From Mesorhizobium sp. B2-4-3 (lineage in GTDB: Bacteria; Pseudomonadota; Alphaproteobacteria; Rhizobiales; Rhizobiaceae): DNA of 64,000 bases. Both the position numbers and the translations under genes were made by a program. Numbering within the stretch: position 1 is the stretch's first letter; each line of letters starts with the position of its first letter. Positions 56,967-64,000 of the stretch are shown in pieces. The stretch lies in assembly GCF_006442815.1 (NCBI RefSeq), contig NZ_VFVL01000021.1, forward strand, positions 1-64,000, written 5' to 3'. A model generated the notes under the pieces. The model was not told where the DNA came from, searched no databases, and worked only from the letters and a program-made list of their open reading frames with translations.

Positions 56967-57125
56967 CATTACGCTGTCGGGACCTGGCCGGAGATCGGCC
57001 TCGCGCGGGGAACAAAAATATTGCGCTGATCCCCCCAGTTATGAAACCGTATACCCCGACTGGCCGTTATAGCCGTGTTCATATGCGGTCACCGGGTTCT
57101 CGGTTCATAGCAAGGGATTTTCACA

Positions 57126-58037
57126 ATGTTTTCAATCGGAAAGCTCGCCGTAGCGGCCATCGCGCTCGGCCTTGCCACCGCCTCGGCCAACGCCCAGGTG
57201 GTCGTCTCCTCGAAGATCGACACGGAAGGCGGGGTGCTGGGCAACATCATCCAGCTCGTGCTCAACGCCAACAACATCAAGACGACCGACCGCATCCAGC
57301 TTGGTGCGACGCCGGTGGTGCGCAAGGCGATCACCGCCGGCGAGATCGACATCTATCCCGAATACACCGGCAATGCCGCCTTCTTCTTCCAGAAGGCCGA
57401 TGATCCGGTCTGGAAGGACGCCGCCAAGGCTTACGAAACCGCCAAGAAGCTGGACTACGATGCCAACAAGATCGTCTGGCTGTCGCCGTCGCCGGCCAAC
57501 AACACCTGGGCGATCGCGCTGCGCAAGGAAGTGGCCGACGAGAACAAGCTCGTCACGCTTTCGGACTTCGGCAAATACGTCGCGGGCGGCGGCAAGGTGG
57601 TGCTCGCGGCTTCGTCCGAGTTCGTCAATTCGGCCGCCGCGCTTCCGGCCTTCCAGACGACCTACGGCTTCACGTTGAAGCCCGATCAGCTGATCACGCT
57701 CTCCGGTGGCGATACCGCGGCGACCATCGCAGCCGCCGCCAACCAGACCAACGGCGCCAACGCCGCCATGGTCTATGGTACCGATGGCGGCATCCAGCCT
57801 TCAGGCCTCGTCGTGCTCGAGGACGACAAGGCTGTGCAGCCCGTCTATCAGCCCGCGCCCATCATCCGCGAGGAGGTCCTGAAGCAACACCCCGAAATCG
57901 AGGCGCTGCTGAAGCCGGTTTTCGCCAAGCTCGATCTCGTCACGCTGCAGGAGCTCAACGGCCGCGTGCAGCTGGGCGGTGAGCCCGCCAAGGGCGTGGC
58001 GGAGGACTTTTTGAAGAAGAACGGGTTTCTGAAGTAG
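57126..58037 (+). CDS. Betaine/choline-type ABC transporter, binding protein
   Basis: A 303-aa periplasmic protein of the OsmF/ProX family. A signal peptide ends near ANA-Q at residue 23. Family stretches are VVVSSKIDTEGGVLGNIIQLVLNA, GEIDIYPEYTGNAAFFF and DGGIQPSGLVVLEDDKAVQPVYQPAPI. It is the first gene of an operon with two permeases and one ATPase, the OsmXYVW arrangement for glycine betaine or choline. The substrate has not been fixed from sequence. Confidence 0.92.
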   Translation: MFSIGKLAVAAIALGLATASANAQVVVSSKIDTEGGVLGNIIQLVLNANNIKTTDRIQLGATPVVRKAITAGEIDIYPEYTGNAAFFFQKADDPVWKDAAKAYETAKKLDYDANKIVWLSPSPANNTWAIALRKEVADENKLVTLSDFGKYVAGGGKVVLAASSEFVNSAAALPAFQTTYGFTLKPDQLITLSGGDTAATIAAAANQTNGANAAMVYGTDGGIQPSGLVVLEDDKAVQPVYQPAPIIREEVLKQHPEIEALLKPVFAKLDLVTLQELNGRVQLGGEPAKGVAEDFLKKNGFLK

Positions 58038-58069
58038 CAGCAGGCGCGTCGAAGAAACGCGACGCCGGT

Positions 58070-58239
58070 GCGAGGCGCCCCCCTCTGTCCTGCCGGACAT
58101 CTCCCCCACAAGGGGGGAGATTGGCAGCTTCGTCGCCGGCGCTCTTCTTGCCACGTTGGGGATTGGCGAAAGCCTGGGCGACATCTGATCTCCCCCCAAG
58201 TGGGGGAGATGTCCGGCAGGACAGAGGGGGGCGCCTCGC
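58070..58239. repeat. Large perfect palindrome within the ABC operon
   Basis: Arms of 40 bases, 58070-58109 and 58200-58239, are exactly complementary with 90 bases between them. Each arm contains a short G-rich/C-rich hairpin. The arms contain CTGTCCTGCCGGACATC. It lies in the gap between the binding-protein and first permease genes and ends 13 bases before the permease ATG. It differs in sequence from families A and C. Confidence 0.92.
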
Positions 58240-58252
58240 GCAAACGCTCCTC

Positions 58253-59419
58253 ATGACCCTCCGTTTCGACAAGCTCGGCGTCGTGATCGCGGCGATCGTG
58301 GCCTATGCCGCGTTCCTCGCACCGTTCGCCACCTTTCGCGCCAACCGCATCGTGCCCGGACAGGCGCGCCCGATCCTCGAAGCGCTGCCGCCGACGCTTG
58401 GTATGTTGTTGCTCGCCATCGTCATTGTTGGTGGCATCATTGCCTTGCTCAGGACGCCGCTGATCCTCAGGCTGGCCGCCAGCATCGTGGCGCTGGCCGC
58501 ACTCGCGGTCCTCATCGGTGTCGCCGGCAGTTTCCTGACACCGGCCGGCAACACCTTCGCCCGCGTCGCCCCAGCGTCCGGTTTCTGGCTGCTGATCTTT
58601 GCCTTCACTCTGCTCCTCGCCGATGTGCTGACCAGGCTGAACCTTTCGCCCTGGTCACGCGTAGGGGTTCTGATCATTGCCGCTTTAGCCATCGCCGTGC
58701 TGCTCATCTCGGGAAGCTGGGACAGCCTTTCCATCCTCAAGGAATACGCCGGCCGCGCCGACAGTTTCTGGGCCGAGGCTTCCAAGCACGTCACGCTGGC
58801 GCTTGGCTCGCTGGCCGGTGCGGTAGTGGTCGGGATACCGCTCGGCATCCTTTGCCACCGCGTCGACAAACTGCGGGCAGGCGTCCTCAATGTGCTCAAC
58901 ATCATCCAGACCATTCCGTCGATCGCGCTCTTTGGCCTTCTGATCGCGCCGCTCGGCTGGGTCGCCCTGCACGTGCCGGGTGCCGCCGCGGTCGGCATCA
59001 GGGGCATCGGTACCGCGCCGGCTTTTGTCGCCCTCTTCCTCTATTCGCTGCTGCCGGTGGTGGCCAACACCGTGGTCGGACTCGCCGGCGTGCCACGCGC
59101 CGCCAACGACGCCGCGCGCGGCATGGGCATGACCGATCGCCAGCGCCTGTTCGATGTCGAGTTCCCGCTCGCCTTTCCGGTGATCCTGACCGGCATTCGT
59201 ATCGTGCTGGTGCAGAATATCGGCCTCGCCACCATCGCCGCGCTGATCGGCGGCGGCGGCTTCGGCGTGTTTGTTTTCCAGGGTGTCGGCCAGACGGCGA
59301 TGGACCTCGTGCTGCTCGGCGCGCTGCCGACCGTGGCGCTGGCCTTTGCCGCGGCCATCATCCTCGACGCGGTCATCGAAATGGCCGCCACCAGGCGCAG
59401 GGCAGTTGAAACGGCATGA
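58253..59419 (+). CDS. Betaine/choline-type ABC transporter, permease 1
   Basis: A 388-aa inner-membrane permease with a long N-terminal membrane region and a C-terminal BPD-type permease domain. That domain begins near residue 180 with SKHVTLALGSLAGAVVVGIPLGI and has GGGGFGVFVFQGVGQ in its EAA-type loop region (RAANDAARGMGMTDRQRLFDVEFPLAFPVILTGIR). The larger N-terminal extension is normal for this partner of the short permease. The ATG at 58253 follows the palindrome; the stop overlaps the ATPase start by 4 bases. Confidence 0.9.
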   Translation: MTLRFDKLGVVIAAIVAYAAFLAPFATFRANRIVPGQARPILEALPPTLGMLLLAIVIVGGIIALLRTPLILRLAASIVALAALAVLIGVAGSFLTPAGNTFARVAPASGFWLLIFAFTLLLADVLTRLNLSPWSRVGVLIIAALAIAVLLISGSWDSLSILKEYAGRADSFWAEASKHVTLALGSLAGAVVVGIPLGILCHRVDKLRAGVLNVLNIIQTIPSIALFGLLIAPLGWVALHVPGAAAVGIRGIGTAPAFVALFLYSLLPVVANTVVGLAGVPRAANDAARGMGMTDRQRLFDVEFPLAFPVILTGIRIVLVQNIGLATIAALIGGGGFGVFVFQGVGQTAMDLVLLGALPTVALAFAAAIILDAVIEMAATRRRAVETA

Positions 59420-60354
59420 TCGAGATCGAAGGCATCACCAAGCGCTATGACCAGACGACGGTGGTCGACAATGTTTCGATGATCGTCGAACCCCGAACCA
59501 TCGCCACCATTGTCGGCACATCAGGGTCCGGCAAGACGACGCTGCTCAGGATGATCAACCGGCTGGTCGAGCCGACCTCGGGCGTCATCAAGCTCGACGG
59601 CGCCGACAACCGCTCCGTGCCCGGTTATCAGCTGCGCCGCAGCATCGGCTACGCCATCCAGGGGCACGGCCTGTTTCCGCATCGCACGGTGGCGCAGAAC
59701 ATCGCCACCGTGCCGCTGCTGCTCGGCTGGGACAGGGATCGCATCAAGGCGCGTGTCGACGAGCTGATGACACTCTACCAGCTCGACCCCCAGGCCTATG
59801 GACCGCGCTACCCGCACGAGCTTTCCGGCGGCCAGCAGCAGCGCGTCGGCGTCGCCCGCGCTTTAGCCGCCGAGCCCAACGTGCTTTTGATGGATGAGCC
59901 CTTCGGCGCGCTCGACCCGATCATCCGCACCAAGGCGCAAGAGGATTTGCTTGCGATCCAGAAGCGTTTCGGCACCACCATCATCCTCGTTACCCACGAC
60001 ATGGAAGAGGCTGTGCATCTGGGCGACAAGATTGCCGTGATGGATGCTGGCAAGCTGGTGCAATACGCCAAGCCGGCTGAAATCCTGGCGAGGCCAGCTA
60101 GCGATTTCGTCGAGACACTGGTCGGCGCCAGCGAAAGGCCGTTCCGGCTGCTGTCGCTGGGACCTGTGCGCGATGCCGTGGAGCCGGGCGGCGCCGAAGG
60201 CGAGGCGATCCCAGGCGAGGCCACGCAGCGCGACGCGCTGGCCGAGCTGTTGTGGTCGGGCCGCCCCGCGCTGCCGGTGAAGGACGCCGACGGCAGGCTC
60301 ATTGGTCGCGTCACCGTCGAAGGCTTGGTGAAACGCGCGGCGAGGCCGCAATGA
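59416..60354 (+). CDS. Betaine/choline-type ABC transporter, ATP-binding protein
   Basis: A 312-aa ATPase. It has Walker A GTSGSGKTT (34-42), signature LSGGQQQR (136-143), Walker B LLMDEP (157-162) and a conserved His in LVTHDMEE. After about residue 240 there is a CBS-like C-terminal part (LPVKDADGRLIGRVTVEGLV), typical of the osmotically controlled ATPases that sense ionic strength. It overlaps permease 1 by 4 bases and permease 2 by 4 bases. Confidence 0.95.
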   Translation: MIEIEGITKRYDQTTVVDNVSMIVEPRTIATIVGTSGSGKTTLLRMINRLVEPTSGVIKLDGADNRSVPGYQLRRSIGYAIQGHGLFPHRTVAQNIATVPLLLGWDRDRIKARVDELMTLYQLDPQAYGPRYPHELSGGQQQRVGVARALAAEPNVLLMDEPFGALDPIIRTKAQEDLLAIQKRFGTTIILVTHDMEEAVHLGDKIAVMDAGKLVQYAKPAEILARPASDFVETLVGASERPFRLLSLGPVRDAVEPGGAEGEAIPGEATQRDALAELLWSGRPALPVKDADGRLIGRVTVEGLVKRAARPQ

Positions 60355-61100
60355 AAGCCTGGCTGCCCGCGATGCTGAGGCTGGCCGTCCTGTTGCTACT
60401 GGTGGTCTTCATCACCAGCCCCAACTGGTTCGAGCCGCTGCTGAAGCCCCTGACCGAGAATGGCGCGCCGGCGATCTACAACCAGGGTAGCCTGCTGACG
60501 CTGACCCTGCAGCATCTGCGGATCGTCCTGGTCGCGACGGTGGCCGCGACGGTCGTCGCGGTGGCGCTCGCCATCCTGGTCACCAGGCCGGCCGGCGCCG
60601 AGTTCCTGCCCTTGTCGCGCAGCCTGGTCAATATCGGCCAGACCTTTCCGCCGGTTGCGGTGCTCGCGCTTGCCGTGCCGGCCGTCGGTTTCGGCGAGAA
60701 GCCGACGCTGATCGCGCTCTTCCTCTACGGATTGCTGCCGATCTTCGAAAACGCGCTGACGGCGCTTACCACGTTGCCCGGCAACGTCATGGAAGCGGCG
60801 CGTGGCGCCGGCATGACCGGTTGGCAAAGGCTGATGAAGGTCGAGCTGCCGCTGAGCGCCCCGGTGATCCTCGGCGGCATCCGGCTCTCGGTCGTCATCA
60901 GCCTCGCCACCGCGACCATCGGCTCGACCGTTGCCGCCAAGACGCTCGGCGAGGTGATCATCGCCGGCCTGATCTCGAACAACCTTGCCTTCGTGCTGCA
61001 GGGCGGCCTGATCGTCGCCGCGCTTGCGGTCCTGATCTATGACGGCCTGTCGGCGGTTGAGCGCTACGCCGCGCGGCGCATGGGGCAGGGGGCGGAATAA
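60351..61100 (+). CDS. Betaine/choline-type ABC transporter, permease 2
   Basis: A 249-aa permease with about six helices. The EAA-type loop reads NVMEAARGAGMTGWQRLMKVELPLSAPVILGGIR. The ATG at 60351 overlaps the ATPase stop. It closes the four-gene operon; 129 bases later a promoter for hppA is visible. Confidence 0.92.
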   Translation: MKAWLPAMLRLAVLLLLVVFITSPNWFEPLLKPLTENGAPAIYNQGSLLTLTLQHLRIVLVATVAATVVAVALAILVTRPAGAEFLPLSRSLVNIGQTFPPVAVLALAVPAVGFGEKPTLIALFLYGLLPIFENALTALTTLPGNVMEAARGAGMTGWQRLMKVELPLSAPVILGGIRLSVVISLATATIGSTVAAKTLGEVIIAGLISNNLAFVLQGGLIVAALAVLIYDGLSAVERYAARRMGQGAE

Positions 61101-61229
61101 ACGCTACGTCTGCGGATTGGCGAATGTGCCCCTGCGTCATTTCAATCGATCTAATTCCAAGCCCGCACTGGCACAACAATTCCTGCCCTCTTCTTTTGGG
61201 CGAAAGCCGGGCAAAAACCGAACAATATC

Positions 61230-61258
61230 TTGACGTTCCAAGCCTTGTTTCGCATACA
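61230..61258 (+). promoter_or_regulatory. Candidate sigma-70 promoter of hppA
   Basis: TTGACG (61230-61235) and CATACA (61253-61258) with a 17-base spacing. The -35 is a 5 of 6 match. It lies 97 bases before the hppA ATG, giving a plausible leader of about 90 bases. Confidence 0.6.
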
Positions 61259-61355
61259 CCCCAGCCAAGGGGTGGATTCCGTGCGCGGGGTCCATCTCCG
61301 TTCCAACGGCCCAGGGAGGGGTTCTTTTGGGCCAACAATCGAGGAAAATCCGGCA

Positions 61356-63497
61356 ATGACCATCATTACCGCCGTCATCGCCTGCGGCTTGCTGTCAGTT
61401 CTGTACGCCATCTGGGCGACACGTTCGGTCCTTGCGTCCGATCAGGGCAATCAGCGCATGCAGGAAATCTCCGCCGCCATCCGCGAAGGCGCCCAGGCCT
61501 ATCTGGCGCGCCAGTACACGACCATCGCGGTCGTCGGTATCGTCGTTCTCCTGCTTGCCTGGTGGCTGCTTTCGATCACCGCCGCTATCGGCTTCCTGAT
61601 CGGCGCGGTGCTCTCGGGCGCCGCCGGCTTCATCGGCATGCATGTTTCGGTGCGCGCCAATGTGCGGACTGCGCAAGCCGCTTCGAACAGCCTTGCCGCC
61701 GGCCTCGACATTGCCTTCAAGTCGGGCGCCATCACCGGCATGCTGGTGGCGGGTCTGGCGCTGCTCGGCGTCTCGATCTACTACGCCATATTGACCGGCC
61801 CGATGGGCCTGCAGCCGAATGACCGCGTCGTCATCGACTCGCTGGTTTCGCTCGGCTTCGGCGCTTCGCTGATCTCGATCTTCGCCCGCCTCGGCGGCGG
61901 CATCTTCACCAAGGGTGCGGACGTAGGCGGCGACCTCGTCGGCAAGGTCGAGGCCGGCATTCCGGAAGACGATCCGCGCAACCCGGCCACCATCGCCGAC
62001 AATGTCGGCGACAATGTCGGCGACTGTGCCGGCATGGCCGCCGACCTGTTCGAGACCTATGCGGTGACCGTCGTCGCCACCATGGTGCTCGCCGCCATCT
62101 TCTTCGGTGGTACCGCCGTGCTGGGTGCGTCGATGCTCTATCCGCTCGCCATCTGCGGCGCCTGCATCCTGACCTCGATCGTCGGCACCTTCTTCGTCAA
62201 GCTGGGTTCCAACGGCTCGATCATGGGCGCCCTCTACAAGGGCCTGATCGTCACCGGGCTGTTGTCGATCGTCGGTCTCGCCATCGCCACTTCGGTAACC
62301 GTCGGCTGGGGCGAGGTCGGCAATGTCGCCGGCATCGCCATCACCGGCAAGAACCTGTTCATCTGCGGCCTGATCGGCTTGGCTGTGACCGGCCTCATCG
62401 TGGTGATCACCGAATACTATACCGGCACCAACAAGCGCCCGGTGAACTCGATCGCCCAGGCTTCCGTGACCGGCCATGGCACCAACGTCATCCAGGGCCT
62501 CGCGGTCTCGCTGGAATCGACCGCGCTGCCGGCCATCGTCATCGTCGGCGGCATCATCGCCACCTACCAGCTCGGCGGCCTCTTCGGCACCGCGATCGCC
62601 GTCACCACCATGCTCGGCCTTGCCGGCATGATCGTGGCGCTCGACGCCTTCGGCCCTGTCACCGACAACGCCGGCGGCATTGCCGAAATGGCCGGCCTGC
62701 CCAAGGAGGTGCGCCACTCCACCGACGCGCTCGATGCTGTCGGCAACACCACCAAGGCCGTCACCAAGGGCTATGCCATCGGCTCCGCCGGCCTCGGCGC
62801 GCTGGTGCTGTTCGCGGCCTATTCGAACGACCTGAAGTTCTTTGCCGCCAATGGCGACAAGTATCCTTACTTCCAGGGCATGGGCGAGGTCTCCTTCGAC
62901 CTCTCCAATCCGTATGTCGTCGCCGGCCTCATCTTCGGCGGCCTGATCCCCTACCTCTTCGGCGGCATCGCGATGACCGCCGTCGGCCGCGCCGCGGGCT
63001 CCATCGTCGAGGAAGTGCGCAAGCAGTTCCGCGAGGACAAGGGCATCATGGCCGGCACCTCGAAGCCGAACTACGCGCGCGCCGTCGACATCCTGACCAG
63101 GGCGGCGATCCGGGAAATGATCATCCCGTCGCTGCTGCCGGTGCTGGCGCCGCTCGTCGTCTATTTCGGCGTGCTGCTGATCTCGGGCTCCAAGGCCTCG
63201 GCCTTCGCGGCGCTCGGCGCCTCGCTGCTCGGCGTCATCGTCAACGGCCTCTTCGTCGCCATCTCGATGACCTCAGGCGGCGGCGCCTGGGACAACGCCA
63301 AGAAGTCGTTCGAGGACGGCTTCACCGACAAGGACGGCGTCAAGCACCTGAAGGGCTCCGAGGCGCACAAGGCATCGGTCACCGGCGACACCGTCGGCGA
63401 TCCCTACAAGGACACCGCCGGCCCGGCCGTCAACCCGGCGATCAAGATCACCAACATCGTCGCGCTGCTTCTGCTCGCCGTGCTCGCGCACGGCTGA
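61356..63497 (+). CDS. hppA: Membrane-bound proton-pumping pyrophosphatase
   Basis: Couples pyrophosphate hydrolysis to H+ export across the inner membrane. The 713-aa protein with about 16 helices carries the pyrophosphate-binding motifs [20 protein letters not shown] and [19 protein letters not shown], and [13 protein letters not shown]. Lys467 in [10 protein letters not shown] marks the K+-independent class; K+-dependent enzymes have Ala there. The ATG at 61356 has GAGGAAAATCC upstream. A hairpin terminator follows closely. Confidence 0.97.
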   Translation: MTIITAVIACGLLSVLYAIWATRSVLASDQGNQRMQEISAAIREGAQAYLARQYTTIAVVGIVVLLLAWWLLSITAAIGFLIGAVLSGAAGFIGMHVSVRANVRTAQAASNSLAAGLDIAFKSGAITGMLVAGLALLGVSIYYAILTGPMGLQPNDRVVIDSLVSLGFGASLISIFARLGGGIFTKGADVGGDLVGKVEAGIPEDDPRNPATIADNVGDNVGDCAGMAADLFETYAVTVVATMVLAAIFFGGTAVLGASMLYPLAICGACILTSIVGTFFVKLGSNGSIMGALYKGLIVTGLLSIVGLAIATSVTVGWGEVGNVAGIAITGKNLFICGLIGLAVTGLIVVITEYYTGTNKRPVNSIAQASVTGHGTNVIQGLAVSLESTALPAIVIVGGIIATYQLGGLFGTAIAVTTMLGLAGMIVALDAFGPVTDNAGGIAEMAGLPKEVRHSTDALDAVGNTTKAVTKGYAIGSAGLGALVLFAAYSNDLKFFAANGDKYPYFQGMGEVSFDLSNPYVVAGLIFGGLIPYLFGGIAMTAVGRAAGSIVEEVRKQFREDKGIMAGTSKPNYARAVDILTRAAIREMIIPSLLPVLAPLVVYFGVLLISGSKASAFAALGASLLGVIVNGLFVAISMTSGGGAWDNAKKSFEDGFTDKDGVKHLKGSEAHKASVTGDTVGDPYKDTAGPAVNPAIKITNIVALLLLAVLAHG

Positions 63498-63515
63498 TTG
63501 CAGCTATTCCAGTAC

Positions 63516-63550
63516 AAAGCCCGCGGGAGCGATCCTGCGGGCTTTCTGTT
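63516..63550 (+). terminator. Terminator after hppA
   Basis: A 9-base stem AAAGCCCGC (63516-63524) and GCGGGCTTT (63537-63545) with a 12-base loop, followed by CTGTTT. It ends the hppA transcript and also faces the convergent gene at 63579. Confidence 0.85.
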
Positions 63551-63578
63551 TCGGCATGACATCATGCATTCCGGGCAC

Positions 63579-64000
63579 TCAACTGGCTTCCGGCCTTTCG
63601 CTGCTACGGCGATAGCGGGCCATCAATTCGTCGGCGTCTGGTTCTCGCTCGGGCATCGGCGGCAAGCCGCGTGTCCGGCGCAGCATGGCAATGAACGCGC
63701 CGCGGCGATATTGGCGACGGAAGGAACGCGCCCGCGGATGCATGCCGAGCGCAGCCAGAAGCCAGCGTTTGAGATAGCGGGAGCGCTTGAGGGGAGCAGG
63801 TTCCTCGGCGTTACCGAGAATCCTGACGCGCAACGCGTCTGGCGCATCCATCGCGTCCATCAGTTCTTCCTGCTCCCGCGCCGTATCTCGCGCATAGCTG
63901 CCTTCGCGCTTGCCCGAATGCAGCATCAGCACCGTTAGATGAGGCATTGTCGCAATCACCGCACCCTTGCGCCAGGCACGGAACAGCCAGTCCTGGGAAC
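63579..64000 (-). CDS. Partial gene of unknown function at the window edge
   Basis: The gene extends beyond the right edge: the frame is open through 64000 and reads QDWLFRAWRKGAVIATMPHL there. The first start inside the window is a GTG at 63959, but similarity of the upstream stretch suggests the real start lies outside. The visible 140 residues are basic, with one short motif seen twice in similar form (RAWRKGAVIA and RQYRRGAFIA) and no membrane helix. I do not recognise a family. It is convergent with hppA. Confidence 0.6.
   Translation of the reverse strand, partial: SQDWLFRAWRKGAVIATMPHLTVLMLHSGKREGSYARDTAREQEELMDAMDAPDALRVRILGNAEEPAPLKRSRYLKRWLLAALGMHPRARSFRRQYRRGAFIAMLRRTRGLPPMPEREPDADELMARYRRSSERPEAS

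Overview
The window is a high-G+C chromosomal segment of an alphaproteobacterium of the order Rhizobiales, most likely Mesorhizobium or a close relative (inference). The evidence is the gene order glyA - nrdR - ribD - ribE - ribH - nusB, the LdtR regulator with its L,D-transpeptidase, an OpgC-type glucan acyltransferase, a HemB whose metal site lacks cysteines, leucyltransferase Bpt, and several families of intergenic palindromes typical of rhizobial genomes. I see no rRNA, tRNA, CRISPR array, complete insertion sequence, phage or conjugation genes.

Layout. 0.1-9.8 kb: an MFS exporter, guaB, two small membrane proteins, rnd, a second MFS gene divergent from a DeoR-type regulator, and aspS. 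9.9-19.5 kb: an exported protein, parC, an AI-2E-family permease, an EamA permease, bpt, an RDD protein, a truncated methyltransferase and sthA. 19.6-25 kb: an orphan gene, then a minus-strand cluster of TelA-like, VWA lipoprotein, XpaC-like and binding-protein genes. 25-33.2 kb is rich in regulator/target pairs: tetA/tetR with tet-like operators, a hydrolase, opgC, a LacI regulator divergent from two tiny paralogous genes with three matching operators, and an MFS gene divergent from a GntR regulator with a palindromic operator. 33.2-41.9 kb: a GT90-like glycosyltransferase, an aldo/keto reductase, ppk2, an HxlR regulator divergent from a DUF1330 gene, a DHFR-like protein, a decayed mntA-hepT pair, hemB, a DUF2066-like protein and an isoprenylcysteine-methyltransferase-like protein. 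42-49 kb: 3-hydroxyisobutyryl-CoA hydrolase, ldtR, a small atypical island, the L,D-transpeptidase, gene remnants and a CPA1 antiporter. 49-57 kb: the glyA/nrdR/riboflavin/nusB cluster, with a toxin-antitoxin island between ribE and ribH. 57-64 kb: a four-gene betaine/choline-type ABC transporter with a large palindrome inside the operon, the H+-pyrophosphatase hppA, and a partial gene at the right edge.

How the genes work together. Most of the window is housekeeping: purines, riboflavin, haem, one-carbon metabolism, translation, topoisomerase IV, and envelope and ion homeostasis. The accessory parts are short and sit between conserved genes. The two least explained are the operator-flanked microprotein pair at 30.2-30.7 kb, whose two products (47 and 45 aa) share an M-H-P-x3-L-F-x-D-I-x-R-N-x-W-G-I start, and the TelA/XpaC/VWA/binding-protein cluster at 20.4-24.9 kb. 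Palindromic repeats commonly sit right at gene ends and in at least two cases provide the stop codon.
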